A DNA stretch of 64,000 bases, from NCBI RefSeq assembly GCF_900143185.1, contig NZ_FSRQ01000001.1, positions 1,426,001-1,490,000 on the forward strand, written 5' to 3'. The notes under the pieces are model-generated. The model saw nothing but the letters and a program-made list of their open reading frames with translations, was not told the origin of the DNA and searched no databases. Of the stretch, positions 47,202 through 57,039 are shown piece by piece. Numbering within the stretch: the stretch's first letter is position 1; each line of letters begins with the position of its first letter. The DNA is from Chryseobacterium scophthalmum. Lineage in GTDB: Bacteria > Bacteroidota > Bacteroidia > Flavobacteriales > Weeksellaceae. The position numbers and the translations under genes are program-made.

Positions 47202-48260
47202 ATGAAAACATCATTCACATTCTTAGCTGTAGCATTATTAATCTGCAACTTTACTTTCGGACAGGATTTTTCTAAAAAAATCGATTCAATTATTAAAGAT
47301 AATTATCAAAAAAATCCTGACGTTGGTATTAGCGTTGGCTTCATTAATAACAACAAAGAATTCTACACATCGTACGGCAAACTGAGTAAAGAAAGTACAA
47401 CGAATATTGATAAAAATTCGATTTTCGAGATTGCTTCTATTACTAAATTATTAACTGGAAATATGATTGCGCAAGCCGTTGTTGAAAAGAAACTGAAACT
47501 GGATGATTACATCGATAGCTATCTGCCAAAACAATATGTTCTACAGAAAAACCTTCAGAATAAAATTAAAATTTCAGATTTGGCATCACATCAATCGGGA
47601 TTACCTGACATCGATTTTCAAAAATTAATAGAAGTCAATTCGCAACAACCCGTAAGCAGCGTTACAGAGCAATCATTAGCAACGATGATCAATAACTGCA
47701 CAGATCTTATTGACTATGGAAGTTTTCGATATTCTACCATCAACTTTACACTACTTGGACAGATTTTAGAGAAAGTATATGGCAAAAGTTATGACGAGCT
47801 TATCCGCGAAAAAATATTGAAGCCTGCAAAAATGAACCAAACTTTAACAAAAGATTTCAAGGTAAAAAACATCACAACAGGCTATAATCCTGATGGCGGA
47901 GCTCAAGAGTTTTTCTTATGGAATGTTACTGCACCGGCAGGATTGGTAAAGTCTAATACTTCTGATATGGTTAAATATATGAGAGTTCTTTTAAACAGCG
48001 GAAATCAAATATCAAATGCGGCATTAATTGCAGAAAAAGTTTATTATAAAGATGCTAAACGAGAAATGGGATTGGGATTCAACATCAATACAAAAGACGG
48101 AGATACAATTTATCTAAAATCTGGAGACTCTATGGGACAATCATCAATCATCTGTTACAATAGAGCTAAAAACTGGGGAATTATCATCCTTTTAAATAAA
48201 AGAGACTCAAAAATGAGACAGAATCTGTTGAACGTGATCTATGAAAATATCTTAAAATAA
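47202..48260 (+). CDS. serine hydrolase, beta-lactamase/PBP4*-like
   Basis: A 352-residue exported protein of the class C beta-lactamase/DD-peptidase superfamily. The signal peptide MKTSFTFLAVALLICNFTFGQ precedes the SxxK catalytic motif Ser79-Ile-Thr-Lys82 in EIASITKLLTG. The second motif reads RYSTINFTLLG, so the usual Tyr-x-Asn/Gly is Tyr-Ser-Thr. DLASHQSGLPD is also family-typical. The substrate could be a peptide, ester or peptidoglycan; true beta-lactamase activity is doubtful. I use the ATG at 47202, which gives the signal peptide; CATCTTTG just upstream resembles the -7 element. It shares a near-identical leader with the next gene. Confidence 0.85.
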   Translation: MKTSFTFLAVALLICNFTFGQDFSKKIDSIIKDNYQKNPDVGISVGFINNNKEFYTSYGKLSKESTTNIDKNSIFEIASITKLLTGNMIAQAVVEKKLKLDDYIDSYLPKQYVLQKNLQNKIKISDLASHQSGLPDIDFQKLIEVNSQQPVSSVTEQSLATMINNCTDLIDYGSFRYSTINFTLLGQILEKVYGKSYDELIREKILKPAKMNQTLTKDFKVKNITTGYNPDGGAQEFFLWNVTAPAGLVKSNTSDMVKYMRVLLNSGNQISNAALIAEKVYYKDAKREMGLGFNINTKDGDTIYLKSGDSMGQSSIICYNRAKNWGIIILLNKRDSKMRQNLLNVIYENILK

Positions 48261-48290
48261 ATTTTTATCTAAACCTTAAATAACAATACA

Positions 48291-49748
48291 ATGAAAACAA
48301 TATTTAACATCAGCTTTTTCCTATTATTCTTTGCAAGCTTTCAGGTTTTTGCTCAGAAAAAAGAATACAGTTTTCTTACCGATAGTTTGAAAATTGAAGA
48401 ACAGTTAGACAAATATAAACTTCCGGGGTTTAGCGTAGTTGTTTTTGAAAATTATAAGATTGTTTACTCTAAACAATTTGGTCAGAAGTCGGCAAATTCT
48501 CCTGAAAAGATAGATGAAAATACGGCATTTTCTACAGCATCTATCGCAAAACCAATCACAGCGTTACTTTGCTTTATTTTAGAAGAAAAAGGTTTAATTA
48601 ATCTGAACGAACCCATTGACAAATCTTTAAAAAGATGGCATTTGCCAAAAAGCAAGTTCACGGAAAACAACAATCCGACTTGGAAACAGTTTCTAAATCA
48701 TACTGCAGGAACTTCTCAAAGCGGTTTCGAAGACCATTACGAAGGGGAAAAAATTCCTACATTGGAAGAAAGTCTTTTGGGAAAAATACCGAGATACGAT
48801 AAAGAAATTGAATTCACTTTTGAGCCGGGAACCGATTGGCAATACAGCGGTGGTGGTTACACAATCATTCAGATGGCATTGGAAGATACTTTCAATAAAC
48901 CGATTGCAGAGCTTGCAAAAGAATACATCTTTTCTCCACTTGGATTAAAAAACACAACAATGATCCAACCTAATGAAAAAGGATTTCTGACGAATGTTGC
49001 ATCAGTTCATGACAAAGACGGAAAAGTAATAAAAACAGGTCTGCCAATTACACCACAAGTTGGAGCATCAGGATTATGGTCTACCCCAACTGATTTAGCT
49101 AAAATTGCTATCGAAATGCAAAATGCTTTGCGTAATAAAAACAACAAAGTAATTTCTCACAATGTAGCCAAAAAAGTAACGGCAGTAACGGCTTTAAAAA
49201 ACGCAGTTGGCGGATGGAGCTACGGATGGCAAAAATCTTTTGGATACAATAATTATGACTGGTTTACCTGTAATGGTTCAAACACCGGAGTTGGAGGAAC
49301 CGTGATGGGAACAATGAAAGACGGAAATGGTTTTGCATTTCTTGCCAATGGTGAAAAACCAAATCGTTTTCCGGTGATGGGAGCAACACAAAAAACAATT
49401 TTATCTGTAATGAATTGGGAAGGAAAAACAATGAATGAAAAAACTCAGGAAATCCCTGCAAGTCTAAAAAAGCAACTTATTGGGACGTATGATGATTTTC
49501 TTTTCGCACAAGGAATGGAAACCAAAATAGTAGAAAAAAACAACCGCCTTTACGTAGAATCAGCTATTTTAGACCATTTCAAAGGAAAAAATGATAATGA
49601 ACTGGTTTATCTAAAAAATGGATTATTCAAAATTACAGATTATCCTAACCTTTTAAAATTCGATTTTAAAGATGGAAAAGCAAGTTTTGTTACTCTAAAA
49701 AGAGATGATTTGACAGCCACAGTTTCAATGGCTGTTAAAGCAAAATAA
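48291..49748 (+). CDS. serine hydrolase with C-terminal extension, beta-lactamase-like
   Basis: A 485-residue exported serine hydrolase. The signal peptide MKTIFNISFFLLFFASFQVFAQ is followed by the class C fold. SxxK is Ser84-Ile-Ala-Lys87 in STASIAKPITALL, the Tyr motif is WQYSGGGYTIIQ (Tyr-Ser-Gly), and FLNHTAGTSQSGF and GLKNTTM are typical. Beyond about residue 385 a C-terminal beta-rich domain (KKQLIGTYDDFLFAQGMETKIVEKNNRLYV) resembles the lipocalin-like tail seen in Bacteroidota members. Adjacent to a smaller paralogue 30 nt upstream with a near-identical leader, so the pair probably arose by tandem duplication and then diverged. Confidence 0.85.
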   Translation: MKTIFNISFFLLFFASFQVFAQKKEYSFLTDSLKIEEQLDKYKLPGFSVVVFENYKIVYSKQFGQKSANSPEKIDENTAFSTASIAKPITALLCFILEEKGLINLNEPIDKSLKRWHLPKSKFTENNNPTWKQFLNHTAGTSQSGFEDHYEGEKIPTLEESLLGKIPRYDKEIEFTFEPGTDWQYSGGGYTIIQMALEDTFNKPIAELAKEYIFSPLGLKNTTMIQPNEKGFLTNVASVHDKDGKVIKTGLPITPQVGASGLWSTPTDLAKIAIEMQNALRNKNNKVISHNVAKKVTAVTALKNAVGGWSYGWQKSFGYNNYDWFTCNGSNTGVGGTVMGTMKDGNGFAFLANGEKPNRFPVMGATQKTILSVMNWEGKTMNEKTQEIPASLKKQLIGTYDDFLFAQGMETKIVEKNNRLYVESAILDHFKGKNDNELVYLKNGLFKITDYPNLLKFDFKDGKASFVTLKRDDLTATVSMAVKAK

Positions 49749-49764
49749 CCTTTAATAGAAATAA

Positions 49765-49800
49765 AAAAACGGATGTTTACAATGATAAACATCCGTTTTT
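49765..49800. terminator. bidirectional terminator after the serine hydrolases
   Basis: AAAAACGGATGTTTA (49765-49779) and TAAACATCCGTTTTT (49786-49800) form a perfect 15-bp stem between convergent genes. Confidence 0.85.
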
Positions 49801-49844
49801 AGTTATAAATATTTTCTAAATATCGAAACGATAATTAAACCTTA

Positions 49845-51422
49845 TCAATAATCTTCAGAAATAATATGCTCAATACAATATTCAGCCAACGCAGTGATCG
49901 TTAAAAACGGATTAACACCAATCGTTCCGGGAATTAAAGATCCATCAATGATATAAAGATTTTCAGATCCTCTAAGTCTGCCTTTCATATCTGTTGCTTT
50001 TCCCAATGCAGCACCGCCCAATGGATGGTAACAAATATCGGCTCCGAATCCGTTATTAAAAAGCAAGTGCGCTCTTGTTCCTCCGTTTGCTTTATTCATT
50101 GTTTTAATAAAATATTCTGCATTTTTTCTGGCAAGAGCTACGTTATCTGCAGACCATTTTAAATCTATTTTTCTAGAAACAGGATTAAAAAACACAGCAC
50201 CTTTTTCTGGCACCGGACTAATCATTAAATAAAGTGAGGTAGCCACATCCATCCCCATCGGAAGGGGAGCAATTTCTGTAAAAAACGGATGTTCTTTATC
50301 ATTCCAATTATCAATTCCTCCAACAGGGATAGTAGAATGATTTACACCAGTTCCACCGGAAAATGTTTTGACAAAATTTCTGCCGGTCATGAAATTTCCA
50401 TTATTGCCCCAGTTTTGCCCTACTTCAGGATTTAGTGTTATTTTATTATCATTTGATGATTTTAAAAGCAATTCTAAAGTTCCCATTGTACCGGCGCATA
50501 AAAACAGTTTTTTACAAACAATTTTCTTTTTTGCAGTAGTTTCACCAAGAGTATTTGTCTGGATAACTTCTAAAATATAAGTATTATCTGAAGCTTTTGT
50601 AATACTTTCCACTCTATGCAAATCATGAATATGAACTTTACCCGTTTCTTGGGCTTTTTTAAGGTATGTTTTGTCTAAAGATTTTTTACCGTAATTGTTT
50701 CCGTAAATAACTTCACCCGCCAAAGCCGAACGGGGAACTTTGTTTTCGTACTCAGCTTCCATGTATTTAAAATCATAAACATTGGGAACACGTACGGTTT
50801 TAAACCCAGCTTTATGAGCTTCTTGCTCACCCACTTTATTGAATTTATAGAAACTGCAGTTTTCGAGAAAGTTTTCGTCAGCAGAATTCACTTCAAGCTC
50901 TTTCTCTGCCAATGGAAAATATTTTTCATAAAAATCTTCAGTACTCAGTTCTGGAAATATTTCTCTGAAGTAATCTTTTTTTGGTAAAACAGCCATTCCT
51001 CCGTTGACAAGAGAACCTCCGCCAACTCCTCTCCCCATCCAGATTTTGATATTGCTAAAATCCCATCGGTCAAGCGTTCCTGTATATTTTTTGGTGTTGA
51101 AAATATTAAAAAATGGAGCAATCGTTTTAGTTCTCAACCAAGCCGCAGATTTTCCGGGACTAATCATTGGCGAAAACTTTTCACCAGATTTTTCCCAATT
51201 AAGACCCATTTCTAAAATCGTTACTTCATGTCCGGATTGTGCCAAACGCAACGCAGCAACAGCTCCACCGTAACCGGAACCAATAATAATATTATCAATT
51301 TCTAAGTTTTCCGTCTCTACTTTAACTTCATTATTTTTTGCAAACAAAACTGATGAAAAGCTTGTGAAATACAATGCTCCCATTCCTAAAAGTGAATGTC
51401 TGAGAAATTCTTTACGGTTCAT
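49845..51422 (-). CDS. GMC family oxidoreductase, cholesterol-oxidase-like
   Basis: A 525-residue FAD enzyme. The N-terminus MNRKEFLRHSLLGMGALYFTSFSSVLFA is a signal or anchor reminiscent of Tat-type redox exports, though lacking a twin arginine. FAD binds at IIIGSGYGGAVAALRLAQSGHEVTILEMG (GSGYGG at 48-53). WMGRGVGGGSLVNGGM is the second FAD motif. Near the end, ICYHPLGGAALGKATD and PGTIGVNPFLTITALAE carry the His and Asn that correspond to the catalytic His447 and Asn485 of cholesterol oxidase. The substrate is probably a sterol or other alcohol; unproven. Confidence 0.85.
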   Translation of the reverse strand: MNRKEFLRHSLLGMGALYFTSFSSVLFAKNNEVKVETENLEIDNIIIGSGYGGAVAALRLAQSGHEVTILEMGLNWEKSGEKFSPMISPGKSAAWLRTKTIAPFFNIFNTKKYTGTLDRWDFSNIKIWMGRGVGGGSLVNGGMAVLPKKDYFREIFPELSTEDFYEKYFPLAEKELEVNSADENFLENCSFYKFNKVGEQEAHKAGFKTVRVPNVYDFKYMEAEYENKVPRSALAGEVIYGNNYGKKSLDKTYLKKAQETGKVHIHDLHRVESITKASDNTYILEVIQTNTLGETTAKKKIVCKKLFLCAGTMGTLELLLKSSNDNKITLNPEVGQNWGNNGNFMTGRNFVKTFSGGTGVNHSTIPVGGIDNWNDKEHPFFTEIAPLPMGMDVATSLYLMISPVPEKGAVFFNPVSRKIDLKWSADNVALARKNAEYFIKTMNKANGGTRAHLLFNNGFGADICYHPLGGAALGKATDMKGRLRGSENLYIIDGSLIPGTIGVNPFLTITALAEYCIEHIISEDY

Positions 51423-51845
51423 AAAATGGTCTTTTGATTTGCTATAATTTTTTTTAAAAAACTATGGCATCTTTAGTAACTACTTCTTTTTGCAAAATCA
51501 AGACCACTCTGAGAAATTTTCTATTTATACTCACCTTAATTTTAGATAAGGAATACTGATACAGTTCTTAAGATATTAAATTCAAAAAATATTTAAATTA
51601 AATCCGCACAAAGTATAACAGTCTAAAATTGAATTATTTTCAAATATTTTTAGTCAACAGTCCTTTTACTTTTTCGATAATAAAAAACAGTATAATCTGT
51701 ACAAAAAAAATATATAATTCACTTTTTAACATTGGAAAACAGAATATCGTCTATAATATTACCGTTTTCGTAATGTTACATTAAAAAAAAATAAATCATC
51801 CATTATATTTATGTTAATAAATTACTACTTTATAAAAAAAATAAC
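51423..51845. other. AT-rich intergenic region
   Basis: About 420 nt between divergent genes, without an open frame of note. A small hairpin (ATTAC/GTAAT around 51758-51775) is the only structure noticed. Confidence 0.45.
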
Positions 51846-51853
51846 TATTTTTG
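51846..51853 (+). promoter_or_regulatory. -7 promoter element of the T9SS surface protein
   Basis: TATTTTTG is a perfect TAnnTTTG element 22 nt before the ATG at 51876. The -33 region is AT-rich without TTG at the right place. Confidence 0.5.
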
Positions 51854-51875
51854 TTAATAATAAGCAATATAATAT

Positions 51876-54800
51876 ATGATTAAAACCTTTACTTCTTTAT
51901 TACTTCTTTTGTGTTTTATTAATTTTGGTTTCATACCGCTGCTTCATGCGCAGGCTGCAACCTTACCTTACACTCAAGATTTTAACACGAGCAATGACTT
52001 TACCTTACTGAATGGAACCCAAGTCAATAAATGGGCATATGGTTCAGCGGCAGGTAATGCGGGAAATTCTATTTATATTTCCAATGATAACGGTACTACA
52101 AATAATTATACTATTACGTCTTTGAGCGTTGTTCAGGCGTATAGAGACATTGTAGTTCCAGCAGGTACCACAGCTTTTTCACCAGCAACATTATCATTTG
52201 ACTGGAGAGCGATGGGGGAAGCATGCTGTGATTATCTTAGAATTTGGTTAGTCCCTACTACTTTTACACCTACACCCGGAACGCAAATTACAGCAGGTGC
52301 AGGTAGAATTCAATTAGGAGCTAACCTAAATGCACAAACCACTTGGCAGACTTACACCAACACAAACATCAACTTGGCAACGTTTGCAGGAGCTAACGTA
52401 CGTCTTGTCTTTGAATGGAGAAATGATGGAAGCATAGGTACTTCACCTGCAGGTGCTATTGATAACATTAATATGCTGATTCCTACTTGTAGTGCACCCA
52501 CTGCTTTAGCTGTAAATACTATCACGACAACTAATGCAACTATTTCATGGACAGGTATTACTCCTGCTCCTGCTAATGGATATCAGTATTATGTTTCGAC
52601 AAGTTCTACACCTCCTACCAGTACGACTATACCTACTGGTACAACTACTGGAACTTCAGTTATTTTAAATACACTATCACCAAGTACCACTTATTATTTT
52701 TGGGTTCGTGCAGTTTGCAGCGCTACAGATTCTAGTATCTGGACTGCAGGCGGAGGATTTTCAACTACGCAAATTCCTGCTACACTTCCTTACAACCAAA
52801 ATTTCTCAACCTTAAATGATTTCGGTTTTATAAACGGATCTCAGACGAACAAATGGGTTTATGGGAATGCTGTAGGAAATACACCCAATTCTATTTATAT
52901 CTCTAATGACAATGGAGTAACGAATAACTATACCATCACTTCGTTAAGTGTTGTTCAGGCTTACAGAGATATTGCAGTACCGACAGGAACCACTGCGGCA
53001 TCACCTGCGCTTTTATCATTTGATTGGCTTGCAATGGGAGAAGCATGTTGTGATTACTTAAGAATCTGGCTTGTGCCTTCTTCTTTTACTCCAACTGCGG
53101 GTGCTCAAATTACGGCAGGTGCAGGAAGAATTCAAATAGGAGGAAATTTAAATGCACAAACCGCATGGCAAACATATTTGAATACAAACGTAAACTTAGC
53201 AACTTTCTCAGGAACTACTGTACGTCTTGTCTTTGAGTGGAGAAACGACGGAAGTATAGGTACTCCGCCTGCAGGTGCTATTGATAATATAAATTTTCTT
53301 ATTCCTACCTGTAAATTGCCTACAGCACCGGCCGTAGCTGCTGTAACTTCGGCTACAGCCACCATAAGCTGGACAGCCACTGTACCGCCACCTGCGTTAG
53401 GATACCAATATTATTTATCAACAAACCCAACACCTCCAATCGCCACGACACCTCCAACAGGAACAACAACTGCAACATCAGTTCCTTTAACAGGATTGAT
53501 TCCTAATACAACGTACTATTGGTGGGTAAGAGCAAGATGTAGCACAACAGATGCAAGTATATGGATTGGTGGACCTAGCTTCACAACGACACAGATTCCT
53601 GCGACCATTCCTTATGTTCAGCCTTTTGCTGCGAATGATTTTGGTTTTGTAAACGGAACCCAGGTAAATAAATGGGTTTACGGAAATGCAGCAGGAAATA
53701 CACCTAATTCTATTTATGTTTCAAATGACAATGGTGTAACCAATGCATACACAATTACTGCACTAAGTACAGTACATGCCTACAGAGATATTGCAATACC
53801 TGCAGGAACTACAATTGCAAGTATAGCTTTTGATTGGAAAGCTCAAGGGGAGACAACACTTGATTATTTACGTGTTTGGCTCGTTCCGAGTAGTTTTATG
53901 CCTACAGCAGGAACTCAGATTACAGCAGGAGCAGGAAGAATTCAGCTGGGAGCAAACTATAACCAACAGGCATTATGGCAATCATACAGCAATACCAATG
54001 TGAATCTAAGTACTTTTGCAGGAGCAACTATGAGGCTAGTATTCGAATGGAGAAACAGTGCTACAGGTGGAACTCAAGAGCCCGCTTCTGTAGACAATGT
54101 CGTTATCAGAATCTGTAACAATATCACTCCAGTAGTGACCGTAGTTCCAGCATCCATAACTCATAATTCGGCTACTATAACATGGCCACAACATAATGGA
54201 GGGGCTGCGTATAAAATCAGATACAGACCGGTTGGTTCTACTCAATGGCTACCTGCAACAGGACCAATAGATGTTGCACCAATAGCAGGACCTACACAAA
54301 CTTATCCTTTAACAGGTCTATTAACTCCTGTAACGTTATATGAAGTAGAAGTTGCTGCAGTTTGTAATGTTACTAATATTGGTGTTTATTCACATAACGA
54401 ATTTACCACCAGATGCGACCCAACTCCACCGAATGTAGTGATATCTAATATCTCATCAACATCTGCGGTTGTAACATGGAGCCCTCTTGTAGCAAGTGCC
54501 ACCTACGAAATAAGATGGAAATTGGTAACCGATCCAGCTACTTCTTGGCAATCACCTCCTCCTCCAGGGACACCACAGCCACCATTAAATTCTTATACTA
54601 TTACAGGTTTAAGTTCTTATAAAACGTATGAAGTACAGGTAAGAAGTACATGTATTGGCAGCACAACACCAAACCCATGGTCTACATCTCAAGTGTTTAC
54701 TACGGTTAGAGTTTGTGAAATTCCGCCTCCGGGATTAACAATTACTCAGTTGAATCCTACATCAGCAGAAGTAGTTTGGGATGCTTATACTGGTACCGGA

Positions 54801-55700
54801 GCTACTAATAATTACATATTAAGATACAGAAAGGTAGGATTACCTGGCTGGACAAATATTAACGTAAGTACTAATACCTATACAATAACAGGATTATTAG
54901 AACTAACAAAATATGAAATGCAGGTAGCAAATGTCTGTACAGGTACACCCGGTAACTTTACTCCTCTGTACTATTTTACAACACCAACAGTAGTTTATTG
55001 CCCGATGCATTCAACGAACTTTGCTTCAGAATTTATTTCAAAAGTAACTGCAAAACCAGCAGGTAAACCAGAGATGATTAATATTACAGCAGGTTCAGCT
55101 TATTCAGACTTTACAGCAGTTCCTTTAAAGTATATTGATATAATTCAAGGCTCTGCAGGCAACCAGATTATAGTGGATAAAACACTTAGTTCGGGAGCAA
55201 AAGCTGGAGTAGCAGTTTGGATTGACTTCAACAGAAACGGAACTTTCGATCTTGATGAAAGAATTTTAGCGGATGGTCCGAATACGAATCTTACAGCAAG
55301 TGCTACATTCTCTGTACCAGCTGATGCTTTCGTTGGATCTACTGATAAATATGTTGTTATGAGAGTTGCGATGGCTAAAGATGCGATTCCTGTAAACTGT
55401 ATCAGCTTTACGGATGGTGAAGTAGAAGATTACACGGTAAGAATTTCTAAACTACCGGCTGTTAATACACTTAATCAAACAGATATCCTGATTTATCCAA
55501 ACCCAGTTAAATCAATTCTGAATGTTAGGAACATTAGTAAAAAAGCTAAGTACAAGATTTACACGGCAGCTGGTCAGATCATCTCAAGCGGAATTATCTT
55601 AAATAATAAGATTGACGTAAGCAGATTGATCAACGGTTTATACGTGATTGACATTGATGATGTTCAGGGCACAGCTCAGAGAAAATTCATTAAAGAATAA
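51876..55700 (+). CDS. large T9SS cargo: triplicated MAM-like/FN3 modules, FN3 repeats, GEVED domain
   Basis: A 1274-residue secreted or surface protein. The signal peptide runs to about residue 26 (LLHAQA). Three tandem units of about 270 residues follow, starting near 28, 298 and 570. Each has TLPYTQDF-like, NKWVYGNAAGN-like, SNDNG and TAGAGRIQLGAN phrases, a jelly-roll-like part, and in the first two a fibronectin-III-like part (ATISWTG, YYFWVRAVCS). Further FN3-like repeats cover about 750-1040. A GEVED-type domain follows (VWIDFNRNGTFDLDERIL, FTDGEVEDYTVRI; about 1050-1185). The last 75 residues are a type A T9SS sorting domain (ILIYPNPVKSILNV ... GLYVIDI). Probably an adhesin or matrix protein. 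Confidence 0.88.
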   Translation: MIKTFTSLLLLLCFINFGFIPLLHAQAATLPYTQDFNTSNDFTLLNGTQVNKWAYGSAAGNAGNSIYISNDNGTTNNYTITSLSVVQAYRDIVVPAGTTAFSPATLSFDWRAMGEACCDYLRIWLVPTTFTPTPGTQITAGAGRIQLGANLNAQTTWQTYTNTNINLATFAGANVRLVFEWRNDGSIGTSPAGAIDNINMLIPTCSAPTALAVNTITTTNATISWTGITPAPANGYQYYVSTSSTPPTSTTIPTGTTTGTSVILNTLSPSTTYYFWVRAVCSATDSSIWTAGGGFSTTQIPATLPYNQNFSTLNDFGFINGSQTNKWVYGNAVGNTPNSIYISNDNGVTNNYTITSLSVVQAYRDIAVPTGTTAASPALLSFDWLAMGEACCDYLRIWLVPSSFTPTAGAQITAGAGRIQIGGNLNAQTAWQTYLNTNVNLATFSGTTVRLVFEWRNDGSIGTPPAGAIDNINFLIPTCKLPTAPAVAAVTSATATISWTATVPPPALGYQYYLSTNPTPPIATTPPTGTTTATSVPLTGLIPNTTYYWWVRARCSTTDASIWIGGPSFTTTQIPATIPYVQPFAANDFGFVNGTQVNKWVYGNAAGNTPNSIYVSNDNGVTNAYTITALSTVHAYRDIAIPAGTTIASIAFDWKAQGETTLDYLRVWLVPSSFMPTAGTQITAGAGRIQLGANYNQQALWQSYSNTNVNLSTFAGATMRLVFEWRNSATGGTQEPASVDNVVIRICNNITPVVTVVPASITHNSATITWPQHNGGAAYKIRYRPVGSTQWLPATGPIDVAPIAGPTQTYPLTGLLTPVTLYEVEVAAVCNVTNIGVYSHNEFTTRCDPTPPNVVISNISSTSAVVTWSPLVASATYEIRWKLVTDPATSWQSPPPPGTPQPPLNSYTITGLSSYKTYEVQVRSTCIGSTTPNPWSTSQVFTTVRVCEIPPPGLTITQLNPTSAEVVWDAYTGTGATNNYILRYRKVGLPGWTNINVSTNTYTITGLLELTKYEMQVANVCTGTPGNFTPLYYFTTPTVVYCPMHSTNFASEFISKVTAKPAGKPEMINITAGSAYSDFTAVPLKYIDIIQGSAGNQIIVDKTLSSGAKAGVAVWIDFNRNGTFDLDERILADGPNTNLTASATFSVPADAFVGSTDKYVVMRVAMAKDAIPVNCISFTDGEVEDYTVRISKLPAVNTLNQTDILIYPNPVKSILNVRNISKKAKYKIYTAAGQIISSGIILNNKIDVSRLINGLYVIDIDDVQGTAQRKFIKE

Positions 55701-55719
55701 TCAATTAATTAAATAGAAT

Positions 55720-55746
55720 AAGCTCTCAGAAATGGGAGCTTATTTT
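55720..55746 (+). terminator. terminator after the T9SS protein
   Basis: AATAAGCTC and GAGCTTATT pair across TCAGAAATGG, followed by TTTTTT. Confidence 0.75.
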
Positions 55747-56150
55747 TTTACTCCAAAAGCAACAAAAAATTTCATGATGCAATAAGCATTTCAAAAACTG
55801 GCAAAATAAGGAGTAAATGAAAGTTTTTAGAGCCTGTGCTAATTTCGATTTAATATTATGGATATTTGTATGTTGCGCAGCAACCGGACTTTTAATGGCT
55901 TTAATTCGTCCAAAAAAAATCAAAAATGTTAGAAATAGAATTGGGTTTGCTAAGTTCTTTAGCTCTTACAGTATCATTTATAGTTTAGTTATCATCTAAC
56001 TTTCCGCAATAATAATTATGCTAGAAAGTCTATTATTAATATTGCTCCTTTAATAAGTGAGTTGTTAAAAATTAAGGCTTTATACTTAAATTTTAGATAT
56101 ACTAATTAGCAAATGACCCTCAGATTGATTTTAGCTTCACGGATTAAATT
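55747..56150. other. intergenic region without a convincing gene
   Basis: About 400 nt. A 60-codon frame at 55817-55999 has a short-spaced AAGGAG before its ATG and one possible membrane helix, but no other support. CCAAAAGCAACAAAAAAT at about 55752 faintly recalls the palindrome family at 45644. Confidence 0.4.
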
Positions 56151-56153
56151 AAA

Positions 56154-56186
56154 AAAGAGCAGATAAAGAAATTACCTGCTCTATAT
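56154..56186 (-). terminator. terminator after the cold-shock gene
   Basis: AGAGCAG and CTGCTCT pair across a 13-nt loop. On the minus strand the stem is followed by TTTTTTAATTT, 26 nt past the csp stop. Confidence 0.7.
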
Positions 56187-56211
56187 ACCATATAATGGTT
56201 GTTATTTGAAG

Positions 56212-56403
56212 TTACGCTTTTTTAACGTTAACTGCATTAACCCCTTTGTTACCATTTTGTAAATCGTATGTTACAACATCATTTTCACGAATTTGGTCTA
56301 CTAAACCTGAAGTGTGTACGAAGATGTCTTGACCTCCTGTTGATGGAGTAATAAAACCAAATCCTTTAGTTTCGTTAAAGAATTTTACTGTTCCTTGTTG
56401 CAT
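56212..56403 (-). CDS. cold-shock protein, CspA family
   Basis: A 63-residue single OB-fold nucleic-acid-binding protein. RNP1 is KGFGFI (residues 13-18) and RNP2 is DIFVHTS (26-32), the RNA/ssDNA contact motifs. MQQGTVKFFNETKGFGFITPSTGG is the standard start. It acts in the cytoplasm as an RNA chaperone. Several paralogues usually exist, so no number is assigned. The leader upstream (56404-56470) is AT-rich; no clear cold-box was identified. Confidence 0.93.
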   Translation of the reverse strand: MQQGTVKFFNETKGFGFITPSTGGQDIFVHTSGLVDQIRENDVVTYDLQNGNKGVNAVNVKKA

Positions 56404-56985
56404 TGTATTATATATTAAAAAATTATTTTATTCTGTTAATAAGACTCGAAAATACCGATATTTTGATTTACGTCAAAATGATAATAAATTTTTGAAAAAA
56501 ATATGGATGTATAGAATTTAAGAGTGAAAATCGAACTTCTTAAAAGGTAGAGCACCTAAAAATTAATGACAAAAATAAACGTCTGATTTAATACTTGAAA
56601 TATTTCTAGAAATCAAATCACTATCCGTATTATTAGTTGCAAAGGTAAGCTAATCATATGATATATGCAATTACTTCGCTTAAACTATCAATAATCCATC
56701 ATCATTAACGTCAGCTCTATAAACTCCAGTAATGAAAAAGATTTTCTGGCTGTTGTATTTTGAACGCAGTTTTAGGGCTGGAATATCCTCAACTTTCATG
56801 AAAGCTACGACAGTTTGTTTAAAACCTGGAAGATTAGTTTGGACAGAAGTGCTGATGCGGAAAATATAAGATACAAAGGTTTTGCTACTAAAGGTCTCAC
56901 AAGGTTTGAGAAAAACACAGAAAATGACTATTGGAAGATAAGTTTTAATCAATATTAAAGGTTTAAGATTCCCTACATAAAACAA
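56404..56985. other. intergenic region, possibly with a decayed gene
   Basis: About 580 nt between dnaK and csp. On the plus strand a frame open from 56776 to 56958 has no start codon but reads with protein-like composition (GWNILNFHESYDSLFK ... RYKGFATKGLTRFEKN), and an overlapping frame upstream (MKKIFWLLYFERSFRAGISS) might be its frameshifted front. The minus-strand frame at 56680-56997 looks like its shadow. No family recognised. Confidence 0.35.
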
Positions 56986-56987
56986 AA

Positions 56988-57015
56988 AAATCCCCAAGCT
57001 TACACTCGGGGATTT
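56988..57015 (-). terminator. terminator after dnaK
   Basis: AAATCCCC (56988-56995) and GGGGATTT (57008-57015) form an 8-bp GC-rich stem. On the minus strand it is followed by TTTTGTTTT, 25 nt past the dnaK stop. Confidence 0.75.
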
Positions 57016-57039
57016 CTATTTATTTTGACTCGTTTAGTC

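Noticed and set aside
55817-55999. 60-codon plus-strand frame with one possible membrane helix
   Set aside because: AAGGAG lies only 3 nt before the ATG, which is too close, and flavobacteria rarely use such sites. No other support, so it was not called a gene.
56680-56997. 105-codon minus-strand frame before csp
   Set aside because: It overlaps the dnaK terminator and looks like the complement of a more protein-like plus-strand reading; I considered a RelE/HigB-type toxin but found no matching motif.
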